The notes beneath the pieces were generated by a model. It saw nothing but the letters and a program-made list of their open reading frames with translations. It ran no database searches and was not told where the DNA came from. From positions 744,001 to 808,000 of the forward strand of contig CAVXFK010000027.1 in assembly GCA_963761005.1 (NCBI GenBank): a stretch of 64,000 nt of DNA, in the 5' to 3' direction. Each line of letters opens with the position of its first letter. Position 1 is the first letter of the stretch. Of this stretch, positions 18,281 through 29,064 are shown piece after piece. Both the position numbers and the translations under genes were made by a program. The DNA is from DASWJZ01 sp963761005. Its GTDB lineage: Bacteria; Pseudomonadota; Alphaproteobacteria; Rhizobiales; Afifellaceae.

Positions 18281-18853
18281 ATGGTCGAGGGCAGGCCAAG
18301 GCGAGGGGGCGAGCTTCGGCGCGCGATCCGCGAGGTGCGCATTGCGCATTCGGAGCGGAACGACGTCGTGGTCGAGTTTCGCGAGGCGGAGATTGCACGC
18401 CTTGAGCTACTCGGCGAGGCGCTTGAGGGCGTCATCGCTGACCTCCCGCCGGACGGAGACCAGTTCCTCGTTGGCATCCTTCCCGGGCAGCCGCCGCGCT
18501 TCTGGGTCGATGCCACGAGCTTTGTCGTCATGGGCCGCGACAAGCGCCAGTACCTGTTCCAGAAGGATTCGCGGCTCGGCCGGACGACGCTCGCCGAAGG
18601 CGCCAATGTCGAGACGATCGCCGATGCGGTGACCCGCTACGTGGCGGAGCGGATCGTGGAGCGCGAGCAGGCGATCGAGGGCGACTGGGTCGCGAACGCG
18701 ATGCGCCCGCAGCGGCGGAGCTCGCTTGCTGCCGCGCCGCGCCGCGCCTCCGCCGACCGCACTTCGCTCATCTGGGTGCTCTGCGGCTTCGGCCTCGGCG
18801 TGATCGCGGGCATGTTCCTGATCATCGCGGTTGCCTGGTTCATGGTCGATTGA
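18281..18853 (+). CDS. Hypothetical protein with C-terminal membrane anchor
   Basis: I do not recognise the 190-residue protein. A hydrophilic N-terminal part (residues 1-165, with VVVEFREAEIARLELLGEAL and ILPGQPPRFWVDATSFVVM) is followed by one strong hydrophobic helix (SLIWVLCGFGLGVIAGMFLI, about 165-187). It would be a tail-anchored inner-membrane protein with a cytosolic domain. The end overlaps the converging metallophosphoesterase by 14 bases. Confidence 0.75.
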   Translation: MVEGRPRRGGELRRAIREVRIAHSERNDVVVEFREAEIARLELLGEALEGVIADLPPDGDQFLVGILPGQPPRFWVDATSFVVMGRDKRQYLFQKDSRLGRTTLAEGANVETIADAVTRYVAERIVEREQAIEGDWVANAMRPQRRSSLAAAPRRASADRTSLIWVLCGFGLGVIAGMFLIIAVAWFMVD

Positions 18854-19748
18854 TGGAATAGTCGGCGCGCGCCGTCTCGACGATCTCTCCGTCGTCCGTG
18901 TAGCCGCGATGGATCACCGTCAGCGCATAAGACGATCCGTTCTCGGCGATCTCGTGGATCGCGTAGCCGCCGCCGCGCGGGCCGCCGATCGGCGCGGCGC
19001 TCGCTGCCGGCACGCCTACGACGGGGACCATGCCGTTTGCACCCTTGATCTCCGTTGTCGCGCGCACGTGGTCGTGGCCGTGCAGAATCAGCTCGGCGCC
19101 GGAGCGCTCGATGGCGCGGCGGAAGCGGCGGCCGTCGGTGAGCTTTCGCCATTGGTCGCGCGGGTCGACGAGCTTCGGCGGGTGATGGATCAGGACGACG
19201 CGGAAGAGGCCTTCGATACGTGCCGCATCGAGCAGCAGCCGGAGCCGCTTCGTCTGCTCGCCGCCGACGCGCCCGGTCGCCATGAAGGGTGCCGAGGCGA
19301 CGGCCGAGGAGACGCCGATCAGCGCGACGCCGTCCTTGCGACGCATGAAGGGAAACAGCGCGTGGCCGACGAACTCCGCGTCGTCGGATGCCATCCACGG
19401 CGCCCAGACCTCGCGGAAGCGCCGGTGCGCGCCGGGCACGTAAGCGTCGTGATTGCCGGGGATCGCCGTCACCATGTCGGGAGGGCCAAGCCCTTCCAGC
19501 CAGGCTCTTGCGTTCTCGAACTCCTCGCGCCGCGCGATGTTTGTGAGGTCGCCGGTGACGACGATATGGTCGGGCGCCTGCGTCTTCAGGTCGGCGACGA
19601 GCCGGTCGAGCGCATCCGGGGTCAAAGCGTGCGCCCGGTTGCGCCGCCAGTTCGCGTAGCCGACGACACGCTTGGTCACGAAGTCCTTCATGCGGAGCGA
19701 TGGGACGCCCCCGAGATGCACGTCGGAGAGATGGCCTAGGCGAAACAT
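18840..19748 (-). CDS. Metallophosphoesterase (calcineurin-like)
   Basis: A 302-residue calcineurin-type phosphoesterase. All metal motifs are present: LSDVHLGG near the start, VVTGDLTN, IPGNHD, LIHHPP and LHGHDHV. These bind two metals and hydrolyse phosphomono- or diesters; many relatives act on cyclic nucleotides or lipid precursors. No signal peptide or membrane helix is visible. The ATG at 19748 gives MFRLGHLSDVHLGG, the normal start for the family. It is divergent from the NUDIX gene. Confidence 0.93.
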   Translation of the reverse strand: MFRLGHLSDVHLGGVPSLRMKDFVTKRVVGYANWRRNRAHALTPDALDRLVADLKTQAPDHIVVTGDLTNIARREEFENARAWLEGLGPPDMVTAIPGNHDAYVPGAHRRFREVWAPWMASDDAEFVGHALFPFMRRKDGVALIGVSSAVASAPFMATGRVGGEQTKRLRLLLDAARIEGLFRVVLIHHPPKLVDPRDQWRKLTDGRRFRRAIERSGAELILHGHDHVRATTEIKGANGMVPVVGVPAASAAPIGGPRGGGYAIHEIAENGSSYALTVIHRGYTDDGEIVETARADYSINRP

Positions 19749-19834
19749 GACGCTCGTCTCGATCGCGGCTCCGGCATGCGCCCGGTTCGGGCTCGGTTCC
19801 GGTCGCGCTTCGCCCGTGTTAGTCCGCCCGGCAA

Positions 19835-20305
19835 ATGACGCTCAAGCCGCATCACCGACTTCGGCAACGCGGGTTCCTTGCCCTCAGCAGGCTCTTCCGC
19901 GGCATGACGCTCGGCGTGCGCGGCGTGCTGATCAAGAACGGAGCCGTTATCCTGGTGAAGCACTCTTATGTCCCCGGCTGGTATTTTCCGGGCGGTGGCG
20001 TGGAGGTCGGGGAGAGCGTCGCCGATGCGCTTCGCCGCGAGATCAGCGAGGAGACCGGCATCAGGCTCACGGCACCGCCGGCGCTTTTCGGGATCTATCG
20101 CAATGCTCATGCCGATGTTCGCGATCATGTCGCGCTTTTCGTCTGCCGCGACTTTGAGCGCGACGCCGCGGCGAAGTTCCCGAACGGTGAGATCGTCGCC
20201 TGCGAGCCGTTTCCGGTCGACTATCTTCCGCCGGATGTCAGCACCGGCACGGCGGCGCGCCTCCGCGAGGTGCTCGGCGGTCTGCCGCCTGCCGCGGACT
20301 GGTAG
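19835..20305 (+). CDS. NUDIX domain-containing protein
   Basis: A 156-residue NUDIX hydrolase. The Nudix box reads GGGVEVGESVADALRREI then SEETGI, matching GX5EX7REUXEEXGU with all catalytic glutamates. SYVPGWYFPGGG precedes it. Such enzymes cut nucleoside diphosphates linked to another moiety; the substrate is not predictable. It ends 19 bases before the end of the converging glutathione transferase. Confidence 0.92.
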   Translation: MTLKPHHRLRQRGFLALSRLFRGMTLGVRGVLIKNGAVILVKHSYVPGWYFPGGGVEVGESVADALRREISEETGIRLTAPPALFGIYRNAHADVRDHVALFVCRDFERDAAAKFPNGEIVACEPFPVDYLPPDVSTGTAARLREVLGGLPPAADW

Positions 20306-20324
20306 GACGGAGCGCGGCGCTTTT

Positions 20325-21315
20325 TCAGCGGGCAGGGAGGTTCGTCCCGCGAAAGCGGTCGCGGTCGTGTGGCGCATCGATGAACATGAGCGGTCCGAGC
20401 GGCACGATGCGCGTCGGATTGATTTTCTCGTGGCTGAAATAATAGTGCTGCTTGATGTGCTCGATGTCGACGGTCTCCTTGACGCCCGGCATCTGGTAGA
20501 GGTCGCGCACGTAGCCGGAGAGGTTCGGGTAGTCGGCGATCCGCCGACGATTGCACTTGAAGTGCACATAGTAGACGGCGTCGAAGCGGATCAGCGTGGT
20601 GAAGAGCCGCCAGTCGGCCTCGGTCAGCGGATCGCCGAGCAGGAAGCGCTGTCCGTCGAGGCGCTGGTTGAGCTCGTCGAGCGTGTTGAAGAGGGCGCGA
20701 AAGGCTTCTTCGTAGGGCTCCTGGCCCGATGCGAAACCGGCCCTGTAGACTCCTTCGTTGACGTTCTCGTAGACAACGGCATTGACGGCGTCGATCTCGA
20801 GGCGAAGCGGCTCGGGATAGAAATCGAGCGAGGTATCGCCGAAGGCGTTGAAGGCGCTGTTCAGCATGCGGATGATATCGGCCGAACTCGTTCGATACAA
20901 TCGTTTCGCGCTCCTTGTCCCAGAGAATGGGCACGGAGGCGCGGCCGCTATAAGTGGGATTGGCGGCGACGTAGAATTCGTAGAGACGCTTCCGGCCGTA
21001 AAGGTGGTCCGGCCAGGTCTCGTTGAACTCCCAGCCTTCGCGCAGCGCGTGCGGCTCGACGATCGATATGCCGATCGCGTCGGTCAGCTTCTTCAGCTTG
21101 CGGAAGATGATCGTGCGATGTGCCCACGGGCAGGCAAGCGAGACATAGAGATGGTAACGCCCGGCCTCTGCCTTGAAGCCGCCCTCGCCGGTCGGCCCCG
21201 GAGCGCCGTCAGCCGTCACCCAGTTGCGGAATTGAGTGGGCGCATGCGCGAAACGCGTGCCGGCGCTGCGCCGATCCATCCTCGGATCCCATTTGCCGTC
21301 GACGAGCCTGCCCAT
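20325..21315 (-). pseudogene. Glutathionyl-hydroquinone reductase-like glutathione transferase, frameshifted
   Basis: A YqjG/ECM4-family enzyme, which reduces glutathionyl-hydroquinones using a cysteine. The first part from 21315 (MGRLVDGKWD) has VSLACPWAHRTII with the CPWAH active-site cysteine, and ASVPILWDKERETIVSNE. After GAACTC at 20884-20889 (GAGTTC in sense) the frame changes and SADIIRMLNSAF continues to 20325. Removing one base gives the family's SNES-x-x-IIRM segment exactly, so the gene is otherwise complete at about 329 residues. It converges with the NUDIX gene. Real mutation and consensus error cannot be told apart here. Confidence 0.87.
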
Positions 21316-21596
21316 GCCGAGTTTCCAAGAAGCCGCGGTGAACGCATTGAGATGCCCTCTTGAGGCCGGCAGCACAAGGCTTGCAATGCATGGCGGGAAG
21401 TCGGGTTCCGCAAGGTTCGCGCTTGCTTCAAGGTTTCCAGCATGATAGGCGCGCCCGCCATGACGAGAAGCGTGAGCAGATTCTTGCGACGACGGCCGAC
21501 GATCGCGCGCCCGAGGGGGCGCCGCCCGATCACGCCGCGCTGACGCGCTTTTTTTGGCGCTCCGCGGTTCCTTCAAGAAATCTCCGCGGATACGCC

Positions 21597-22142
21597 ATGA
21601 GCCCGAACACGATCACCCGCCTCGAGCGGCCCAGCGACGCCGCCACAATCGACAGCCTGCAACACGCCGCCTTTGGTCCCGGCGCCTATGCGCGCGCCGC
21701 CTTCCGCGTGCGCGAACAGGCGCCGCACGATCCGTCGCTTTCCTTCCTGACGGAGCGCGACGACGCTCTGATCGGCTCGGTGCGCATGACGCCGATCGCC
21801 GTCGGCGAGGCGATGGGGCTGCTCCTCGGTCCGCTCGTCGTCGAGCCCGCCTACAAGGGGCAGGGCTATGGCAAGGCGCTGATGCGGCACGTCATGGAGG
21901 AGGCGCGGAAGGCCGGCTGGCCGTTCGTGATCCTGGTCGGTGACCAGCCCTATTATTGGCCCTTCGGCTTTCGTCCGCTGCCACCGAACCGCGTCTCGAT
22001 GCCCGGTCCGGTTGATCCTGCGCGGTTTCTCGTCGCCGAGCTGGTACCGGGTGTGGCGGAGGGGCTTCGGGGGATGGTGAAGGGCGTCGCCATCAAAGCC
22101 GCCCTGCCGGTCAAGCGGAGGGCGGAGGCAAGACGGGGCTGA
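21597..22142 (+). CDS. GNAT family N-acetyltransferase
   Basis: A 181-residue acetyltransferase similar to the YhbS group. The acetyl-CoA site is LGPLVVEPAYKGQGYGKALM with the Q/R-x-x-G-x-G/A type loop, followed by FVILVGDQPYYWPFGFRP. It transfers acetyl from acetyl-CoA to an amine; substrate unknown. I chose ATG at 21,597 (MSPNTITRLERPSD); upstream codons in the same frame look noncoding. It converges closely (4 bases) with the downstream membrane protein gene. Confidence 0.9.
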   Translation: MSPNTITRLERPSDAATIDSLQHAAFGPGAYARAAFRVREQAPHDPSLSFLTERDDALIGSVRMTPIAVGEAMGLLLGPLVVEPAYKGQGYGKALMRHVMEEARKAGWPFVILVGDQPYYWPFGFRPLPPNRVSMPGPVDPARFLVAELVPGVAEGLRGMVKGVAIKAALPVKRRAEARRG

Positions 22143-22146
22143 GAGC

Positions 22147-24218
22147 CTAGCGCGCCTCGCGATACCAGAGCGCGGCGAAGCCGCCGACGAGAAGCGCCAG
22201 CCCGAGTAGCCCGCCGAAGAGCGGCAGCTGATCGATGCTCCGGAGTACCGTCGCCTCGGAGCGTCGGAGCCCGATCCAGTCGCGTCCGGAAGCCGGCGCG
22301 CGTGCCGAAACGGCGGAGATGCGCGGCAGCGAGACGCCGGTGCCGGCTCCGATGCGGCGCACCGAGCCGCCCGTCGCCTCGGCGATCGGCCGCAGCCGTT
22401 CCGTGGTCGAGATCACGTCCTGGAACTCGGCCGGGTTGGCGGGGCCGATATGGGCAAGCGCAGTCAGCGTCCCGTCCTCCGCGCGATGCAGGCCAAGCGG
22501 CGCGTCCTTGATCACACCGCGCCAGAGACCGGGCTCGGCCTGCTTCAGCGTCAGCGGCTCGTCCTTGCCAGTCGGCGACTTCACGGTGACGTGCGGCATC
22601 GCTTCGGAGAGAGTTCTGGCGTTCGACGACGAGGTCGCGGCCGTTCGCGTGCGCAGTCAACGCCTCTTCTTCAAGCTCCGGCTCGCGCATCAGCCAGTGG
22701 AGCAGGCGGCGAAGCAGCGCCGCATGCGGGCCGCCGCCTTGATAGCCGCGCGCCCAGAGCCAGGCATGGTCGGAAAGAAGCATGGCGACGCGCCCTTCGC
22801 CCTCATGTGCGAGCACCAGGAGCGGCCGGTCGCCCGGCCCTGTCATGGTGATGTCGCCGGCGATCGCGTCGGTCTCGACGAGGCGGAACCACTGGCTCCA
22901 GGCCGGCGGGTCGCTGGCGGCGCCGGGGAGGTCGCGCGTAACCGGATGGCGCATGCCAATCGGGCTCACCTTGGCGCGGTAGGGCTCCTCGATGATCTGC
23001 CCGGTCGGCACCGCAGGGAGCACCGGCCCAAGCGGCGTGCGGTAGAGGCTGCCGGACGGAGGCGTAGTCGGGGCCGGCGGCGACCAGCACCGCGCCACCC
23101 TCGCGCACATAGCGGGCGAGGTTGTCGTAGTAGACGATCGGCAGCACGCCGCGGCTCTGGTAGCGGTCGAAGATGATCAGGTCGAACTGCTTGATCTTCT
23201 CCTCGAAAAGCTCGCGCGTCGGAAAGGCGATCAGCGACAGCTCGTTGATCGGCGTGCCGTCCTGCTTTTCCGGCGGCCTGAGAATCGTGAAATGGACGAG
23301 GTCGACGGCAGCGTCCGATTTCAGGACGTTGCGCCAGGTGCGCTCGCCGGCGTGCGGCTCGCCGGAGACGAGGAGCACACGCAGATGCTCCCGCACCACG
23401 TCGATCTCGGCGACGGCGACATCGTTTTCGAGCGCCAGCTCGTTCTTGCCCGGCTCCACCTGAAGCTCGACAATGGTGCGGCCTGCGTGGGTGAGCGGCA
23501 GGTCGATCACGTGCTTGTCGCCGACGCTGACGGAGTCGCTTGCGACCTCGGTGCCGTCGACGCGCAAGTGCACCGTCACCGGCGTCCCCGGCTGAAGGTC
23601 CGGGTCGAGCACCCGATACTGGATGCTCTGCGGCTCGCCGAGAATGGCGAAGCGCGGCGCACGGTCGAGCACGACACGGCGGTCGTGCTCGCCGGCTTCG
23701 CCGGTGACGAGCGCATGGATCGGCGCGTTGAAGCCGAGCGCGGTGGCGCTCTTCGGCACGTCGTTCACGATGCCGTCGGTGACAAGGACGGCACCGGCGA
23801 TCTGTGTCGGCGGCACGTCGTCGACGAGCTTGGTCAGTTCGGAGAAGAGCGCGGTGCCGTCGCCGTCGGGGCGGTCTGCCGCGTGCACTTCGCGCACGTC
23901 GAAGCCGCCGAGCGCCTTGAGCCTCTCCTTCAACGCATCGACCGCCGCCTTGGTCTGGGCGGCGCGGTTGCCGAGGCGCTGGCTGGCGCTGTCGTCGACG
24001 ACGAGCGCTACGATTCCGGGAAGCGGGTCGCGTTGCTCGCGCTTCAAGACCGGGTTCACCAGCGCGAGCACGAGGAGTGCCGAAGCAAGCGCGCGCAGCC
24101 ATGCGCCGCGCACGCGCTGCCATGCGAGAAGCGCGAATACGACGACGAAGAGGCCGGCAAGCACCGCGACGAGCGGCAGCGGCAGGATCGGGTCGAAGGA
24201 GAGGGCGAGCCGGGTCAT
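22147..24218 (-). pseudogene. Large membrane protein with vWA/glutamine-amidotransferase-like fold, two frameshifts
   Basis: This is the last gene of the MoxR/DUF58/DUF4159 cluster. From 24218 it has two N-terminal helices (LPLVAVLAGLFVVVFALLAW; ALASALLVLALV) and then a vWA-like region (VALVVDDSASQRLGN, AVLVTDGIVND). A later part (LRVLLVSGEPHAGERTWRN, REGGAVLVAAGPDYAS) resembles a glutamine amidotransferase-like fold. The frame shifts near 23,050-23,064, where SLYRTPLGPVLPAV continues in another frame. It shifts again at GAGTTC 22,611-22,616, after which MPHVTVKSPTG runs to 22147 with a final helix (FGGLLGLALLVGGFAALWY). Each break is cured by removing one base, giving about 690 residues. Confidence 0.82.
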
Positions 24219-24231
24219 CTCTTCTGCCGCC

Positions 24232-27028
24232 TCATTGCCCAAGCCGCTCAAGCAGCGCCGGCACGTGCACCTGGTCGGCCTTGTAGTTGCCGGTCAGCGT
24301 GTACATCACGATGTTGACGCCGGCGCGGAAGGCAAGCTCACGCTGGCGCGGATCGGAGGGGACCGTCGGGTAGAGCCAGAGCCCGTTGTCGTCGACCGCC
24401 CACGCCGCGGCGAGATCGTTGCCGGTGATCAGGATCGGCGACACGCCGTCGCCGCCGCGCGCCGGACGGTTCTTCTCGTTGGGCTGGTCGGAAAGGCTCT
24501 CGACCCAAAGCTCCGAATTCGCCCAGCGGCCGGGAAACTCCGAGAGCAGATAGAAAGCCTTGGTCAGCACATGGTCCGGCGGCACCGGCTCGAGCGGCGG
24601 CACGTCGACGAAGGAGAGGATCTGGCGAAGTTTCAGGGCCTCCGGCGTGTCGGCGCCGCTTGCATTGAAGCCGCCGGCGTCGCGCGTGTCGAAGAGGATG
24701 GTGCCGCCGTTCTTCATGAAGGTGTCGACCTTCGCCATGGTCTCGGCGGAGGGCGTCGGCTGGTCGGGGTCGATCGGCCAATAGAGCAGCGCGTAGAAGG
24801 CAAGCTCGTCGTTGGCGATGTCGACGGCCGCGGGCTCGCCCGGCTCAAGCGCCGTGCGGTCGGCGAGGTAGGTCGAAAGGCCGACGAGGCCCGCGCGGCT
24901 CGTCGCATCGAGCTCGGGGTTGCCGGTCTCTACGTAGGCGAGCTGCGTCTTCGTTGTCGCCGCCAGAGCCTTCGCGATTGCCGAGTCCTCTTGCTGCGCG
25001 CGCGCGTCGTTGGCAGCCGGGAGGATGAGCGCGAAGGCAAGCGCCACGCTCGCCGCCGAAGCGAAGCGGCGCGTGAGCCGGCCGGAGAGGAAGAGCACGG
25101 CGATTCCGTCGAGAATCGCAAGCGCGGCGGCTGCCGCTAGCAGCCAGGGCCAGATCGGCGTCGACGGCTGCGGCTCGAGCGACTCGGTGCGCCCGCGCCA
25201 ACCGATCGCGGCGGGAAGAAGCGACGCAAGCGCGGTCTTCGCGTCGACGGCGTTCAGCGCCTGCGAGGTTCCGTTCCGGTCGTAGAGGCCGGGCGGAGTC
25301 TCGGGACTCGCGCTGGCGTCGGCAATGTCCGCGACAAGCGTCGCGCCGGCGGGCGGTGGGCCGAGGTGGCCGTAGCCGTCGAGCACTTCGAGCGGCTTCC
25401 AAGGTGCGGCGGCCTTCGACGTCGCCGCGGTGTCTGCGGTGTCGGTCATAGGCTTTGTCACCGTGCCGGCCATGTCGACGATGGCGTTCAGCATCTCCAC
25501 GAACGCTCCGGAGAGCGGCAGGTTCGACCAGCGCGGATCGGCGGTCACGTGGAAGAGCACGATGCGGCCCTTGCCGCGCGTTGCGGCGGTGACGAGCGGT
25601 GTGCCGTCGCGAAGCTCCGCCCACACCTCGGCGCTCTTCAGCGCTTCCGGATCGGCAAGCACCTGCCGGTTCACCAGGACGTCGGTCGGCACGGCGATGT
25701 GCGCGAAGGGCCCGGTCGCTGGGAAGCTTCCGATCGGCTGCGGCTCCTCCCAGGAGAGCGAGCCGCCGAGCGAGCGCTCGCCCTGCCTGAGCCGCACCGG
25801 CAACAGTTCGTCGACGGTGGTCGCTGCGAGGTTCGGGCTTGCGAAGCGGACGAGCGTGCCGCCGTTCTGGACCCACTTCAGAAGCGCATCAGACGTTTCC
25901 GGCGGCAGCGTGCCGGTCTCCGTCAGCACGATGATGGAAGCGCCGCGGTCGATCAGTCCCGTCACCGCCTCGCTGGTGCTCCGCGCGTCGGCGGAGGAAA
26001 GGAGGTCGGAGGTCGGCGCGAGCGCGCGCTGCACGTAGGTGAGCGGCTCAAGCAGCGGCTGCGACGCGCTCGTGCCCTCGCCAGCGACGAGCCCGACGGC
26101 CTTCCTCTGCCAGCGTCCGTCGAGGAGTTGGACGGCGCCGGTGCTCGAATTCGCCGGTAATGGTGAAGCGGACGAGCGCGTTCCTGATCTCCGCCGGAAG
26201 CACGATCTGGGCGGCGCCAACTCCGTCCTTGTCGAGGTCGGCCGCACCTTCGAGGATGCGGCGGCCTTCCTGATCGAAGCCGGCGATCTCGGCGGTGCCG
26301 CCGCTGCCGCCGAAGCGGTTGATCGGGACATGCACGCCATCAGCGCGGTTCTCCGGCGGCCGCATCACGGTGAGCGGGCGACCGGATCGAAGGATCGTTG
26401 CGCTTGAAGCAATCTTCGACAGCGTCGATGCGAAGGCGGAGCCGTCGCCGCCGTCAACAGGACTCGCGATCCACACCGCCTCTACCGAGCCGGGCGCAAA
26501 CGCCTCGGTGAGCTTGTCCGCCAGCGCGTGCCGGTTTGGCAGATAGGGCTGCGGGACGACGGCGGCGAGCTGGCGCTTCGCGGCGTCGGCGCTCTCCGGC
26601 ACGAGCCCGTCCGATACCGGATCGGCGGAGGCAACGAAGGAGACCGGGCGGCCGTCGTGGTTCGCTTCCTCGATCACCGTTTCGGCGGCGTTGACGCGGG
26701 CAGCGAAATCGGGCGCCGCATCCCAGCCGTTGTCGAGCACGACGAGGAGCGGTCCCTTTCCGGACGTCATCGCCGTGTCGGGCCGCAGCACCGGCTCGGC
26801 AAGCGCCAGGATGATGAAGGCGACGAGGAGGAGCCGGATCGCCGTCAGCCACCACGGCGTTCGTGCCGGCGTCCGTTCGCGCTCCTTCAGCTCGAAGAGG
26901 AGCCGCGTCGGCGGAAACGCCACAAGCCGAGGGCGTGGCGGCGTCAGCCTCAGGAGCAGCCAGATCAGCGGTAGCGCGGCCAGCGCAACCAGCATCCACG
27001 GCGCCATGAAGCCGAGCGAACCGATCAT
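24232..27028 (-). pseudogene. BatA-type/DUF4159 membrane protein, frameshifted
   Basis: A protein of about 930 residues. The N-terminal BatA part (MIGSLGFMAPWMLVALAALP, two helices, then LLVVLDNGWDAAPDF) is followed after the break by a long periplasmic region, two helices near the middle, and a C-terminal DUF4159 domain (LAFYALLYWPIDPDQPTPS, GTILFDTRD, LTKAFYLLSEFPGRW). The break lies at GAATTC 26,147-26,152: FTITGE continues as SSTGAVQLLDGRWQRK in another frame. Dropping one T gives GAATCG and restores the reading. It overlaps the DUF58 gene by four bases (ATGA), indicating translational coupling. Confidence 0.87.
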
Positions 27029-27942
27029 GCCGCCGGGCGCCCCGTCGCCATTGCTGCCTTCGCAAGGTCGCCGGACAGCCGCGCCTGCAGGAAGAGCAGG
27101 CCTTCGGCCGCGGGCCGGTCGGTATGATGGACGGCAAAGGACGATGCGCCCTGGCGGGCAAAGCCGCGGATCAGCTCGCGATGCGCTTCAAGCCGCGCAC
27201 GATAGTCGTCGCGGAGGTTGCCGGCGCGTTCCGTAAGCCAGGTCATGCCGGTCTCCGGATCGCGGAACTCCAGGCGTCCCTCATAGGGGAACGCTTCCTC
27301 GGCGGGATCGAGAACCTGTAGGACGTGCATGCTCGCGCCGCGGCCTGCAAGCGCGCGAAGGCGCTCGCGCGTCACCTCCGCCTCGGCAAGGAAATCGGAT
27401 AGCACGACGACGTCGGCGAAGCGGCCGATGCGGTCGACGCGCGGCCAATCGAGATCGAGATCGGCGTGCGCCAGAACCTCCGCCAGCCGCTCGGCGGCGT
27501 CGCGTCCGATGCGCGGCTCGGCGAGACCGGGTATGCCGACGCGCTCGCCGCCGCGCCCGAGCATGTCGGCAAGCGCCAGCATCAGAATCACGGCGCGGTC
27601 GAGCTTCGTCGTTGCCGAAAGGCTTGAACGGAAATCCATCGACGGCGACAGGTCAGTCCACAGCCACACCGTCTGCGAGGCTTCCCATTCGCGTTCGCGA
27701 ATGAAGAGATGATCATCGCGCGCCGAGCGCCGCCAGTCGATCTGCCGTGCCAATTCGCCGACGACGTAGGGGCGGAACTGCCAGAAGGTCTCGCCCGGGC
27801 CCGGATGCCGGCGGCCGTGCAGGCCGAGGAGCACGTTGGCGGCGATGCGGCGGGCAGCGACGAGGAGGTCGGGCAGTCGCGCCGCCAGCGCTCGCGCGGT
27901 CTCGACGCGGGTGCGGACGGCTGCCGGACGGGTTTCGTGCAT
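27025..27942 (-). CDS. DUF58 domain-containing protein
   Basis: A 305-residue DUF58 protein, intact. It has the family signature FRPYVVGELARQIDWRRSAR and a vWA-like core (VWLWTDLSPSMDF with a DLSPSMDF motif, then VVVLSDFLAE). DUF58 proteins are regular partners of MoxR ATPases and BatA-like proteins; the complex is thought to insert metals or mature protein assemblies in the envelope. It starts 3 bases after the moxR stop and ends overlapping the next gene, so this is one tight operon. Confidence 0.93.
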   Translation of the reverse strand: MHETRPAAVRTRVETARALAARLPDLLVAARRIAANVLLGLHGRRHPGPGETFWQFRPYVVGELARQIDWRRSARDDHLFIREREWEASQTVWLWTDLSPSMDFRSSLSATTKLDRAVILMLALADMLGRGGERVGIPGLAEPRIGRDAAERLAEVLAHADLDLDWPRVDRIGRFADVVVLSDFLAEAEVTRERLRALAGRGASMHVLQVLDPAEEAFPYEGRLEFRDPETGMTWLTERAGNLRDDYRARLEAHRELIRGFARQGASSFAVHHTDRPAAEGLLFLQARLSGDLAKAAMATGRPAA

Positions 27943-27945
27943 TGA

Positions 27946-28950
27946 CTAGAGGACGGCCTTCGTCGCGCGTTGTATGAGGTCTCGGACGCTGACGCCGTCG
28001 GCGCGCGCCGCGAAGGTGACGGCCATGCGGTGCTGCAGGACCGGGATCGCGAGCGCCTCGACGTCGTCGAGCGATGGGGCAAAGCGCTTGTCGAGGAGCG
28101 CACGGGCGCGGACCGTCAGCATCAGGGCCTGGCTGGCGCGCGGTCCCGGACCCCAGGATATCTGCTCACCGATGTCGCGCGTCGCCTCGCCCGGACGCAG
28201 CGCGCGCACGAGCTTCAGGATCGCTTCGACGACTGCTTCGCCGACGGGCATCCGGCGCACCAGCTTCTGCGTCTCCATCAATTCGCCGGCGCTCAGCACT
28301 GCGCGCGCCTTCGCGTCCGTGTCGCCGGTCGTCTCGAAGAGCATGCGGCGCTCGGCATCGAGGTCGGGATAGAGCACGTCGATCTGCATCAGGAAGCGGT
28401 CGAGCTGCGCCTCGGGGAGGGGATAGGTGCCCTCCTGCTCGATCGGGTTTTGCGTGGCGAGCACGTGGAAGGGCTGCGGCAGATCGTGCCGCTGCCCAGC
28501 GATGGTGACGAAGTGCTCCTGCATCGCCTGCAACAGCGCCGATTGCGTGCGCGGGCTCGCGCGGTTGATCTCGTCGGCCATCAGGAGCTGCGCGAAGACA
28601 GGTCCCCTGACGAAGCGGAAGCTGCGCCGATGGTCGGCGCTCTCGTCGAGGATCTCCGAGCCGAGGATGTCGGACGGCATCAGGTCGGGCGTGAACTGAA
28701 TGCGGTTATCGGTCAGGCCGAGCACGGTCCCCATCGTGTCGACGAGCTTCGTCTTGGCGAGGCCCGGCACGCCGACCAGAAGCCCATGCCCGCCGGACAG
28801 CACCGTTGCCAGCGCCAAATCCACGACCGTCTGCTGGCCGAAGATCACGTCGGCGATCGCCGCGCGCGCATCGGCAAGCTTGCCGGCGACAGCCTCGGCC
28901 TCCTGGACGATGCTCTCAGGATTGAGGGAGGCTGTGCTCATTGCGGTCAT
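27946..28950 (-). CDS. MoxR family AAA ATPase
   Basis: A 334-residue AAA+ ATPase. It has VGVPGLAKTKLVDTM (Walker A-like loop), LLMADEINRASPRTQSALL (Walker B and sensor region) and VLATQNPIEQEGTYPLPEAQLDRF, all diagnostic of MoxR. The proposed role is as a chaperone-like motor working on the vWA-containing partners downstream. The start MTAMSTASLNPE at 28,950 is likely; MSTAS at 28,941 is possible. A much longer in-frame extension to 29,988 exists but is a shadow of plus-strand genes. Confidence 0.95.
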   Translation of the reverse strand: MTAMSTASLNPESIVQEAEAVAGKLADARAAIADVIFGQQTVVDLALATVLSGGHGLLVGVPGLAKTKLVDTMGTVLGLTDNRIQFTPDLMPSDILGSEILDESADHRRSFRFVRGPVFAQLLMADEINRASPRTQSALLQAMQEHFVTIAGQRHDLPQPFHVLATQNPIEQEGTYPLPEAQLDRFLMQIDVLYPDLDAERRMLFETTGDTDAKARAVLSAGELMETQKLVRRMPVGEAVVEAILKLVRALRPGEATRDIGEQISWGPGPRASQALMLTVRARALLDKRFAPSLDDVEALAIPVLQHRMAVTFAARADGVSVRDLIQRATKAVL

Positions 28951-29064
28951 GGTCGGGCATCCGTAACTGGGGATAGATGAAGATGATTCGCTACCCTGTC
29001 CGAATTGTGTCAGCCACCGGGCGCAAGGAAAATAGGTAAAGCATCGCCTCACCGAGGATTGCGC

